A stretch of 64,000 bases of DNA from JAVJSD01 sp040219575. Its GTDB lineage: Bacteria; Planctomycetota; Planctomycetia; Pirellulales; Pirellulaceae. The number at the start of each line of letters is the position of its first letter. The first letter of the stretch is position 1. The DNA is taken from contig JAVJSD010000145.1 of NCBI GenBank assembly GCA_040219575.1, forward strand, positions 21,042 through 85,041, read 5' to 3'. Below, in pieces: positions 56,891 to 64,000 of this stretch. The translations under genes were made by a program, and so were the position numbers. The notes beneath the pieces were generated by a model, which saw only the letters and a program-made list of their open reading frames with translations, made no database searches and was not told the origin of the DNA.

Positions 56891-58528
56891 ATGAAGTCCT
56901 CCAAGTGTTTGTTCGCGCTGTTGATCGTTGGATGCATGCTGACGGGCGCCGCGCTGGCGGCCGACTCGGTGACCGGCAAGCGCTATGCGCTGTTGATCAG
57001 CGTGAACGACTACAACTACCTGAGCGACCTTCGCTATTGCGACAACGATATGGTTTCGCTGCGCGACGCGCTGGTGCATTCGGGATTCGAGGACAACAAC
57101 GTCACGCTGCTGCACGGTGGTTCGGCGCGGCAGGAGTTGCTCCCCTTCCGCAACAACATCCTCGAGCAGCTCAAGGTGATGCTGGGAGGCGTGAAGGAGA
57201 ACGACCTGCTGGTGGTGGCCTTCAGCGGCCACGGCGTGCATATCCAGGGCAAGGACTACTTCTGCGCCGCCGACACCAAACTCGAGGACCCCGACGGCAC
57301 GATGGTCTCCGCCGACGCGGTTTCGGCCCTGCTCAAGAGCAGCAAGGCGCGACAGAAGGTGATGATCATCGACGCCTGTCGCAATGATCCGATGCCCGAG
57401 GGAACGCGTTCGACCTCGCAAATCGGCATGTTTCGCTCCGTCGTGGGCGGCGACTCGACCAGCGGCGGATTCGTGGTCATGCGGAGTTGCAAGGCCGAGC
57501 AGGTTTCGGTGGAGGATCCCGAACTGCAGCACGGCGTGTTCATGAATTTCGTGGTCAATGGTCTGCTCGGCCACGCCGACGCTGACCGCGACAACGAGGT
57601 CGACCTGTTGGAACTGCACCGCTACGCCGACTACGAAACGCGCAATCACGTGCGGATCACCCGCAGCATGCTGCAGACGCCCACGCTGGCGCTGCCCGGT
57701 GGGGAGTTGATTGGAAGCTACGTGATGTCGAAGGTTTCCGAGCGACCGAAAAAGCTGGATGTCCAGAAGGTGAGCACGACGACGTCCTCAAGCGCCGGCC
57801 CTTCGGAATTCGAGGTGAAACTGTACGACTCCGCCTACAACCTTTTCCAGCAGGGGAAAACCAAGGACTCGATCGTGGCCTTCGAGCAGCTGCTGAAGGT
57901 GGCGGAAGACGAACAGGTCAAGAGCATCGCCAAGATGAAGCTGGCCTCGGCGTACCTGTCGGTCGACCCGGTGGAGAACATCTCCAAGGCCTTGGCGGTT
58001 CAGCCGGACGAAGGGGTGACGGTTCCGGTGCTCAGCGACTATTCGATCATGAGCGGCAAGACGAAATTGGGCAGCGTCAAGGCGGGCCAGATGGTGCGAA
58101 TCACCAAGGTCGCCAATGGCTGGCATCGCGTCGTGGCGGTGGGTGGGGAGCCCTTGCCGGAAGACAAGATCGGCTACATCTACAAGACGGCGCTGGTCGC
58201 GCCCAAGCCCAAGGCGACCAGTTCCAGCAAGCCGCAGCAGGTTGTCAACAACTACGGCTACGGCTACGGCAACAGCAATAACGGCGGCATTCGCGGCGTC
58301 TCGGGCGGAGGCCTTCCGCGCTACGACGACTACGTCGATCACCCGGCCGATCGCCCGCTGGCGCGCGAGATCGGACGCGGCCTCGACGAGGCCGACCGGT
58401 TGTACAATCAGGGCAAGCCGATTCAAGGCTTCTTGAAGGAGGCCGAGGCCGCCCGCAAGGCTCAGGAACTCGAACGCCGTCAGATTCAGCGTGACGCGGT
58501 CCGCAACTTCTTCCGCGGCGGCCGCTGA
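56891..58528 (+). CDS. Secreted caspase-family peptidase 1
   Basis: 545 residues from the ATG at 56891, with AAGGAG in front. A signal peptide (residues 1-23, ending ALA-A) is followed by a caspase-type domain (about 28-270): strand YALLISVNDY, His114 in AFSGHGVH and Cys163 in IIDACRND. FMNFVVNGLL precedes an EF-hand-like loop (D230, D232, D234, E236, D238, E241). Residues about 310-365 form a helical, TPR-like repeat, and about 375-440 an SH3-like beta domain (VPVLSDYSIMSG, WHRVVAVGG). The tail is Gly/Asn-rich, then a helix. Caspase-type enzymes cut proteins after defined residues. Its substrate is unknown, and export sets it apart from cytoplasmic defence caspases. Confidence 0.88.
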   Translation: MKSSKCLFALLIVGCMLTGAALAADSVTGKRYALLISVNDYNYLSDLRYCDNDMVSLRDALVHSGFEDNNVTLLHGGSARQELLPFRNNILEQLKVMLGGVKENDLLVVAFSGHGVHIQGKDYFCAADTKLEDPDGTMVSADAVSALLKSSKARQKVMIIDACRNDPMPEGTRSTSQIGMFRSVVGGDSTSGGFVVMRSCKAEQVSVEDPELQHGVFMNFVVNGLLGHADADRDNEVDLLELHRYADYETRNHVRITRSMLQTPTLALPGGELIGSYVMSKVSERPKKLDVQKVSTTTSSSAGPSEFEVKLYDSAYNLFQQGKTKDSIVAFEQLLKVAEDEQVKSIAKMKLASAYLSVDPVENISKALAVQPDEGVTVPVLSDYSIMSGKTKLGSVKAGQMVRITKVANGWHRVVAVGGEPLPEDKIGYIYKTALVAPKPKATSSSKPQQVVNNYGYGYGNSNNGGIRGVSGGGLPRYDDYVDHPADRPLAREIGRGLDEADRLYNQGKPIQGFLKEAEAARKAQELERRQIQRDAVRNFFRGGR

Positions 58529-58725
58529 GACGCACCAATCGGCGCGATACGCAGTCATCCCGTCTCGGGAGTACAACACGGCTCTCCACTGAGTTTGCAA
58601 CGCGTTTGCACCGCGCTACCCGTCTGCGATGACGGACGAAATTCGGAATTCCCAGGAACTCCCCGAGAGCGAACGATTCTCGATAGCGCCTTGATACGTA
58701 ACGGCTTTCTCTTGCCGAGAGCCAA

Positions 58726-58986
58726 ATGGACGGTCGCATGCGTCGTTTTTCAGAATGGATCCGCAATCCAATCCTCGAATTCCACCACGACGAGCATGGC
58801 GGACAAAGCCGAACCGCCATGGGGCTGATCGTGTTGGGGGCCGTGCTCCTGGTGGGGATATTGGCGTGCGGCGGCTACCTCCTTCAGCAGACGTTGGAAT
58901 TGCTGAAGCCGGTGTTTTCCGAACCGGAATTCGGCTCCCCTGCCGCCGCAGGAGACTGGGCTGGCGAGCAATCGAGGAGCCGCTAG
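58726..58986 (+). CDS. Small one-span membrane protein between the caspase genes
   Basis: 86 residues (or 82 if translation starts at 58738). After a basic, aromatic N-terminus (MRRFSEWIRNPILEFHHDE) comes GGQSRTAMGLIVLGAVLLVG, a glycine-leading hydrophobic helix that recalls the start of Flp-type or TadE-type pilin-like proteins. The C-terminal 35 residues are polar. It lies between the two caspase genes on the same strand. It could be an anchor, a pilin-like subunit or a target of the peptidases. It is too short for a firm family call. Confidence 0.5.
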   Translation: MDGRMRRFSEWIRNPILEFHHDEHGGQSRTAMGLIVLGAVLLVGILACGGYLLQQTLELLKPVFSEPEFGSPAAAGDWAGEQSRSR

Positions 58987-59099
58987 GTAATTCTTTGGCC
59001 ATTTCATGGATTCCCTCGGTCCGCTGTCGGGCTGGCGACGTCCTTGACCATGTAATTGGTAACGGACGTCGTAGCCCATGTGTACCAGGAGAAGATTGA

Positions 59100-60725
59100 A
59101 TGAAGATTCGCTCTAGCCTTTTGATCGTGCTGGCATGCTGCCTGGTGCTGGCAGGCGGTTCGCCTTCCCAAGCGTCGGCCGCGGAGGGACAGCGTTACGC
59201 GCTGCTGATCGGCGTAAACGATTACCAGCATTTGAAGCAATTGAAATTCTGCGAGAACGATATGCAGGCCCTTTTCGGGGCGTTCAAGGATGCAGGATTC
59301 AAGGAGGCGAACCTGACGTTGATGCACGACGGCGCCGCGCCGAACTTGCGGCCGATTCTTGGCAATGTGGTCACCCAACTCGAGATCCTCTTGGAAGGGT
59401 TGCAGCCCGAAGACCTGGTGGTGGTCGCCTTCAGCGGGCACGGGGTGCACATCCAGGACGCCGACGGCCATGGCAAGGACTACCTCTGCACCCGCGAATC
59501 GCAACTCGGCAAGCCCGAGACGATGCTGCCGGTCGAGATTGTGAGCAACCTGCTCCACAAAAGCCGCGCTAAGCGGAAACTGATCATCGTCGACGCCTGC
59601 CGCGACATGCCGCTGCCGCCCGCCGCCCGGACGGTCGCGGAAGCCGGTGCGCCGCGAAACCAGTACGATCCCGCGCTTCCGGGCGTTCGAGCGGCCGGGC
59701 AGGTGTTTGGGCTGCGATCGGTATCGAATCCGGAGACGGGAGGCCTGGGCTTTGTCGAGATGCGGAGCTGCCGTTCGAGCGAGGTCTCCGTGGAGGATCC
59801 CGACCTGGAACACGGCGTGTTCATGAACTTCGTGGTCCAGGGACTGCAAGGCGCGGCCGACTACGACCGGGACGAGAAGGTCGATCTGTTGGAGCTGTAC
59901 AAGTACGCCGAATACCAGACCCGCAATCACGTTCGCACCAAGCGCAGCATGTTGCAGCGGCCGACGATGCGGACGCCCAATGACGAAGAACTGGAAGGCA
60001 ATCCGATCCTGGCCTTCGTCACCAGTCGCAGCAGCGCTGTTTCCGGCACGGAAGTGAACCGCGTCGAGCCGACGACGGGCACGCCGACCACAACCACGTC
60101 GACAACGGGAACCGCGAGTGTGGAGACGGTGCGAGAAAGCCCCGTCAGGCCGACGGAGTCGCCGCGCCGCCCGAGCGCCCTGGAGTTGAAGTATTTCGAA
60201 CAGGCCGACGCGCTGCTTCGCGACGGCGAAACCAAGTCGGCCATCGCCCGCTTCGAGGAGTTGCTCAAGACCGGCGAAGACAGGGAGATTCTCGACGACG
60301 CGCGCCTTCGGCTCGCCTACGCTTACCAGACGCTCGATCCGCTTGGCAACCTCGAGAAGTCGCTTGAGCTGCGCAGGCAGGCGGGACGCGACTCCGTGCG
60401 GGTGTATGTCCGCCGCGACGACTCGCCGCTGAAGGTGGGCGACCACGTTTTGCGGCATCTCAAGTCGATGCAGATCGTCGGCGTCGATAAGGTCGAAGGC
60501 GACTGGTATCGCGTTGTCTCCATCGACGACGATCCGCTTGAGTCACACCGCATCGGCTATCTCTATAAAACGGCCTTCCAACCAGAAAAACCAACGTCCA
60601 CCGGCTCGACAAGATCGACCAATCCCTCGCCGGGCGGCGGATGGGGAGGCGGTTGGGGAGGACACGGTTGGGGAGGCCACGGATGGGGAGGCCACGGATG
60701 GGGCGGCGGTTGGGGCGGTTGGTAA
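59100..60725 (+). CDS. Secreted caspase-family peptidase 2
   Basis: 541 residues, starting at an ATG with AGGAGA before it. The signal peptide ends near ASAAEG. The caspase domain has His114 (AFSGHGVHIQD) and Cys167 (IIVDACRDM), and an EF-hand-like loop D254, D256, D258, K260, D262, E265, the same layout as peptidase 1. A helical repeat (about 360-410) and an SH3-like region (about 435-505) follow. The tail is a Gly/Trp/His-rich run (GGWGGHGWGG units). The two caspases are clearly related, so one arose by duplication. The sequence after position 60640 is a direct-repeat array coding for the tail. Confidence 0.88.
   Translation: MKIRSSLLIVLACCLVLAGGSPSQASAAEGQRYALLIGVNDYQHLKQLKFCENDMQALFGAFKDAGFKEANLTLMHDGAAPNLRPILGNVVTQLEILLEGLQPEDLVVVAFSGHGVHIQDADGHGKDYLCTRESQLGKPETMLPVEIVSNLLHKSRAKRKLIIVDACRDMPLPPAARTVAEAGAPRNQYDPALPGVRAAGQVFGLRSVSNPETGGLGFVEMRSCRSSEVSVEDPDLEHGVFMNFVVQGLQGAADYDRDEKVDLLELYKYAEYQTRNHVRTKRSMLQRPTMRTPNDEELEGNPILAFVTSRSSAVSGTEVNRVEPTTGTPTTTTSTTGTASVETVRESPVRPTESPRRPSALELKYFEQADALLRDGETKSAIARFEELLKTGEDREILDDARLRLAYAYQTLDPLGNLEKSLELRRQAGRDSVRVYVRRDDSPLKVGDHVLRHLKSMQIVGVDKVEGDWYRVVSIDDDPLESHRIGYLYKTAFQPEKPTSTGSTRSTNPSPGGGWGGGWGGHGWGGHGWGGHGWGGGWGGW
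60640..60722 (+). repeat. Tandem repeat coding for the Gly/Trp/His tail of caspase 2
   Basis: Short repeats around GGTTGGGGAGGCCAC and GGATGGGGAGGCCAC code for WGGHGWGG-type units at the end of the second caspase. Repeats of this kind are slippage-prone, so tail length may vary between strains. Confidence 0.7.
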
Positions 60726-60827
60726 CGACGCCGGCGTGTGTCGGGCGCGGGCTGTCAATGCTTATTATCTTGACGGACAGAACGAAGACGTACCTCGAGT
60801 TTCGAACAACACCCGGAGCAAGTATTG

Positions 60828-62201
60828 ATGAACGCTCTTACGCTCGCCTTCCTCATGACGGTCACCGGCGGGACGACCGACAAGATCGCCGACTCCCTGG
60901 TCAATCGGGAAATCAAACGCGTGGGCGTCATCCCCACGGTCATCAGCCGCTTGGGCGAACACGAGTCGACCGTCGGCTCGCTTGGTCCTCGGGCCTTGAC
61001 CATCGCTCGCAAGATGCAGGAGGACCTGGTCAACCTTTCGAGCACGGGACGGCACCAGGGCAAGTTCTCGGTGGTCTCCGATCGTTTGATGAAGAAAGCC
61101 CTCAGTGAGGCCAACCTGGAAGGGCCGCTGATCGTCGAGGATTTGGGCGACGTTGAAGTGCTGCAGGCGCTTTCGCGGCTTACGGGCGCCGGGGCGTTTG
61201 TCACGCTCGACACCGAAGAACCGATCGTCGAAGTCGGGGAGCCGCTTCCCGGCGGGGGGACCTCGAAGCCCAAACCCGGCCCCATCACCGAGGTGGAAGT
61301 CAACGTCATCGGCGGCGACGGGTCGGACATCCTGCCGCCGATCGAGGTTTTCGACCACAATTCGCTCAGCAAGGCGGCCTATTCCGGACAAAGCTTCGAG
61401 ATTCGTCGATGGGACGGCGAGACGCTGCGGAACGAGGGAATCGACACGCCGCAAGAGCGTTTCGAGGAAGTCAGCAATTGGGAATTCGGCAAGACCGCCG
61501 AGTGGGAAGCGATTCACTACCGGCACCTGAAGCCGAATTTGCCCCACCCTCTGGATATTGACGATTTTCCCTACGGCTTGACGGTCAAGGTTGACGGCCG
61601 CGAACGCAAGGTCGAGCAACTCAACGGCGAGTACGTGCTGCCCCTGGAGGAAGGCGAGGAGTATTCGATCGAACTGCTGAACGGTTCGGAGCAATCGTCG
61701 CTGGTCGCGCTCTATGTGGACGGCGTCAGCGTCATCGAAAAGGAGTTGCTGGAGCCGAACGAACTGGGCAAGCGGCGGCATTGGGTGCTCGCGCCCCAAG
61801 CCAAGGCCAGCATCAATGGCTGGATTCTCTTGGGCGAGGAGGAGGTTCCGCAACAGGGGAACCGATTCGAGATCGCGACCCGGGACAAGTCGGTCGCCAG
61901 CCAGCAGGGATTCGACGGCAAGATCGGCATGATCACCGCCCTCTTTTACGCCGACGACACCGAATCGGGCGATCTCATCAACTACCCTACCGACGCCCCC
62001 CCGTCCGGTATCCGGAGCGCCGTTGCCGCCGGCGGCCTGGGGACGACGTCTGGAGCGGAGTTCGAGGAAGAGATCAAGTTCATCAAGCAAAAGCGCGGCC
62101 TGCTGATGGCCGCCGTCACGATCTTCTACCGCACGCGGCAGGAGATCGACGACATCCGCGACTCCAAATCGACCGACCACCGACTGGCGCGCGGCGACTG
62201 A
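60828..62201 (+). CDS. Uncharacterised protein, paralogue A (CsgG/LpoB-like N-terminal half)
   Basis: 457 residues from the ATG at 60828, preceded by GGAG. The N-terminus (MNALTLAFLMTVTGG) is hydrophobic but lacks a normal signal peptide. Residues about 30-140 read like the CsgG/TolB/LpoB fold (VGVIPTVISRLGEHESTVGS, GKFSVVSDRLMKKALSEANL, TGAGAFVTLDTEEP). A Gly/Pro linker follows, then a beta-rich C-terminal half with FEIRRWDGETLRNEGI, ALYVDGVSVIEKELLEP, a tryptophan-bearing GWILLG and FDGKIGMITALFYADD. I cannot name the C-terminal domain, although its VDG/GWR-like pattern is familiar from unannotated bacterial proteins. It is 102 bases from caspase 2. Confidence 0.8.
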   Translation: MNALTLAFLMTVTGGTTDKIADSLVNREIKRVGVIPTVISRLGEHESTVGSLGPRALTIARKMQEDLVNLSSTGRHQGKFSVVSDRLMKKALSEANLEGPLIVEDLGDVEVLQALSRLTGAGAFVTLDTEEPIVEVGEPLPGGGTSKPKPGPITEVEVNVIGGDGSDILPPIEVFDHNSLSKAAYSGQSFEIRRWDGETLRNEGIDTPQERFEEVSNWEFGKTAEWEAIHYRHLKPNLPHPLDIDDFPYGLTVKVDGRERKVEQLNGEYVLPLEEGEEYSIELLNGSEQSSLVALYVDGVSVIEKELLEPNELGKRRHWVLAPQAKASINGWILLGEEEVPQQGNRFEIATRDKSVASQQGFDGKIGMITALFYADDTESGDLINYPTDAPPSGIRSAVAAGGLGTTSGAEFEEEIKFIKQKRGLLMAAVTIFYRTRQEIDDIRDSKSTDHRLARGD

Positions 62202-62289
62202 GAGAGACCGATCGTCCGCAAAGCCTAGCCTATCCTTTTAGTTACGACTTCCATCCAAACATTCACTTTCATCGAACAGGAATGACGGC

Positions 62290-63738
62290 ATGAACGCATT
62301 GACTTTGGCATTACTGATCAGTGTCACGGGGGGGGCGGGCGACGAAATCGCCAGCTCGCTGGTGGACCAGGGGATTCGCAAGATCGGCGTGATTCCCAGC
62401 GTGATCAGCCGCAAGGGCGATCACGAATCGACAGTCGGCTCGCTCGGCCCGCGAGCCTTGACCATGGCTCGCGATTTGCAAGACGAACTGGTGTATTTGT
62501 CCACCACGGGCGCCCACCGCGGCAAATTCTCGGTCGTTTCCGATCGGGTGATGAAGCACGCGATCAAGGAAGCCAACCTCAATCGGCAACTGACGGTCGA
62601 CGACCTGGGCAATCCCAACGCGCTCGAGGCGCTCTCCGAACTGACGGGCGCCGAGGCCTTCGTGACGCTCGACACCGACGAGGAGGCGTCGATCGTTGAG
62701 ACCAACGGCTCCAAGACCGATCCTGACGACGACGACGACAAGGACAAGGGCAAGGACAAGGATGACGGCGGCGGCGCGAACTTCAAACCGGTCACCAAGC
62801 TGAACGGCAGCGTGGTGGGCAAGGACGGCACGGAGTGGAGCACGCACAAGTTCCTGGATTACAGCACGCTCAGCGGGTCCGCCTACTCGGGCACGAGCTT
62901 CGAGATCCGCCGCTGGGACGGCGACAAACTGCGCAACGAGGGCATCTCCACCCCGCATCCCCAACTCGACGACGATACGAACTGGATGTTCGGCAAGGAC
63001 AAATTCGACAAGGACGAGGGGCAATGGGGCGAAGAGTGGGAGCGGGTGCACTTCAACAATCTGAAGACCAGCCTCGACCATCCCCTCGATATCGACGGCT
63101 TCCCCTACGAGGTGACGATCAAGGTGGACGGCCGGGTCCGCAAGCCGGAGCGTCTCCGCGGCGAATACGTGTTGGCCCTCGAGGACGAGGAAGAGTACTC
63201 GATTGAACTCACCAACGACACCGACCAACCGGCCCTGGTGGCCCTGTATGTGGACGGCATCAGCACGATCGACAAGGAGCTTCGCGAACCCCGCGAGTTG
63301 GAGAACGCCCGGCACTGGGTGCTCAAGCCCAACTACACCGGCGCCATCGATGGCTGGTATACCTTGGATGAAGACAAGGAAAAGCCGCAGAAGGCCAACC
63401 GCTTCAAGATCGTCCCTCGCGACGAATCGGTCGCCGGCCAGAAGGGCTTTGACGGCAAGATCGGCATGATCACCGCCATCTTTTACGTCAACGACGCGGC
63501 TTCTGGAAAGTTGATCGACTACCCCGCCGACTCGTTGTTGGACGGTCTCAAAAGCGGGATTCCCACCGGGGCGTTCGGCACGGGCCTCGGTAAGAAATTC
63601 GAGCAGAAGCTCAACTTCGTGAAGGCCCGACGCGGACCGTTGTTGGCCGCCCTCACGATCTACTACCGCACGCAGCAGGAGATCGACGACATCCGCAGCG
63701 GCAAGAGCGAAGACCATCGCCTGGCCATCGCCGACTGA
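62290..63738 (+). CDS. Uncharacterised protein, paralogue B (tandem duplicate)
   Basis: 482 residues, starting MNALTLALLISVTGGAGDEI behind AGGAA. It is a clear tandem duplicate of the preceding gene: the N-terminal half, the FEIRRWDG motif and the C-terminal half (ALYVDGISTIDKELREP, FDGKIGMITAIFYVND, QEIDDIRSGKSEDHRLA) match closely. The difference lies in the linker: the Gly/Pro stretch of paralogue A is replaced here by an Asp/Lys-rich run. This suggests the two halves are the functional parts. The gene ends about 260 bases before the window edge. Confidence 0.8.
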   Translation: MNALTLALLISVTGGAGDEIASSLVDQGIRKIGVIPSVISRKGDHESTVGSLGPRALTMARDLQDELVYLSTTGAHRGKFSVVSDRVMKHAIKEANLNRQLTVDDLGNPNALEALSELTGAEAFVTLDTDEEASIVETNGSKTDPDDDDDKDKGKDKDDGGGANFKPVTKLNGSVVGKDGTEWSTHKFLDYSTLSGSAYSGTSFEIRRWDGDKLRNEGISTPHPQLDDDTNWMFGKDKFDKDEGQWGEEWERVHFNNLKTSLDHPLDIDGFPYEVTIKVDGRVRKPERLRGEYVLALEDEEEYSIELTNDTDQPALVALYVDGISTIDKELREPRELENARHWVLKPNYTGAIDGWYTLDEDKEKPQKANRFKIVPRDESVAGQKGFDGKIGMITAIFYVNDAASGKLIDYPADSLLDGLKSGIPTGAFGTGLGKKFEQKLNFVKARRGPLLAALTIYYRTQQEIDDIRSGKSEDHRLAIAD

Positions 63739-64000
63739 TCGGCCTGGTTGGAATGTCGCCCGCGGGCGACGACCAGGTCGCATCGGATTCACTTTGGTGA
63801 TTCGCAATGCGGCCGATGTCGTCGCCCGCGTTTCGTCGTCCCCAGTGGTGGGCTAGGCGCGGATTATTCATGAAGTTCGTCGCGAGAGGTCGTAAGGGAT
63901 TTCGTGGCCAGGCGGACGAACGAATCGCCCGCAGTCGGATTGAAATCCGGCGAGGACGATTCGTGAAGTCCAACGCAGTCCACGAAAGCACTTACGGCCT
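63739..64000. other. Right-edge gene-free stretch
   Basis: After the stop of paralogue B there is no supported gene up to the window edge. A minus-strand open frame from 63991 runs through it but has no coding signals. No repeat or terminator of note is visible. Confidence 0.4.

Noticed and set aside
60640..60722. Possible CRISPR-like array
   Set aside because: The repeats are short, directly adjacent and in frame with the caspase tail; no spacer pattern exists.

Overview
The window looks like chromosomal DNA of a planctomycete, most likely of the Pirellulales type. The reasons are high GC content, two formylglycine-type sulfatases, a PQQ-like beta-propeller protein with an extra N-terminal domain, a DUF6666-like Cys-rich outer-membrane protein, an SGNH hydrolase fused to a DUF1080 domain, secreted caspase-family proteins with tails, and roomy intergenic spaces full of fold-back repeats. 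No rRNA, tRNA, transposase, phage gene or CRISPR array was seen. Taxonomy is inferred from gene content only.

Layout. 1-5270: end of a gene, a fold-back element, a secreted TPR protein, a rhomboid protease and a membrane-anchored coiled-coil protein. 5423-9369: a MarR regulator coupled by a one-base overlap to a very large TolC-like lipoprotein. 9701-16756: an AAA+ ATPase, a DUF6666-like protein, an SLC13 transporter, a GNAT acetyltransferase, a small secreted protein and a lipoprotein alpha/beta hydrolase. 16777-19836: a two-component operon (OmpR-type regulator, then a large sensor kinase). 20165-24176: a zinc-ribbon membrane protein and the PQQ protein. 24590-33866: a mixed metabolic stretch (small hypothetical protein, BioF, PLP decarboxylase, polytopic membrane protein, IspD, glucose-dehydrogenase-like MDR, DUF2062). 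34032-44475: a catabolic, surface-oriented block (sodium:solute symporter, LRR remnant, SGNH-DUF1080 enzyme, two sulfatases on opposite strands, metallo-beta-lactamase-fold protein, WD40 protein, DUF374 acyltransferase). 44655-52839: radical SAM enzymes, Dabb and FHA proteins, a MoeA with a C-terminal substrate-binding-like domain, and a DUF4139-like protein. 53072-55557: two divergent response regulators without kinases beside them.

56582-63738 is the most interesting region. A sigma70-like promoter precedes five co-directional genes. They encode two exported caspase-family proteins (each with a His-Cys dyad, an EF-hand-like loop, a helical repeat and an SH3-like domain), a small one-span protein between them, and two tandem paralogues of a protein I cannot name. 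The paralogues have an N-terminal half that reads like a CsgG/LpoB/TolB-type fold and a conserved C-terminal domain. I propose these as one envelope-located caspase module. The grouping is inferred from order, strand, spacing and duplication; the function is unknown.

Dispersed palindromes recur in the gaps: a CCGATGC/GCATCGG hairpin (four copies), a GTAGCGGAAGTC-type inverted repeat (three clear copies), a GTTGAACAG fold-back, and AT-rich repeats resembling AATCTGAAATCTG and TTACCTT. They account for most gene-free stretches.
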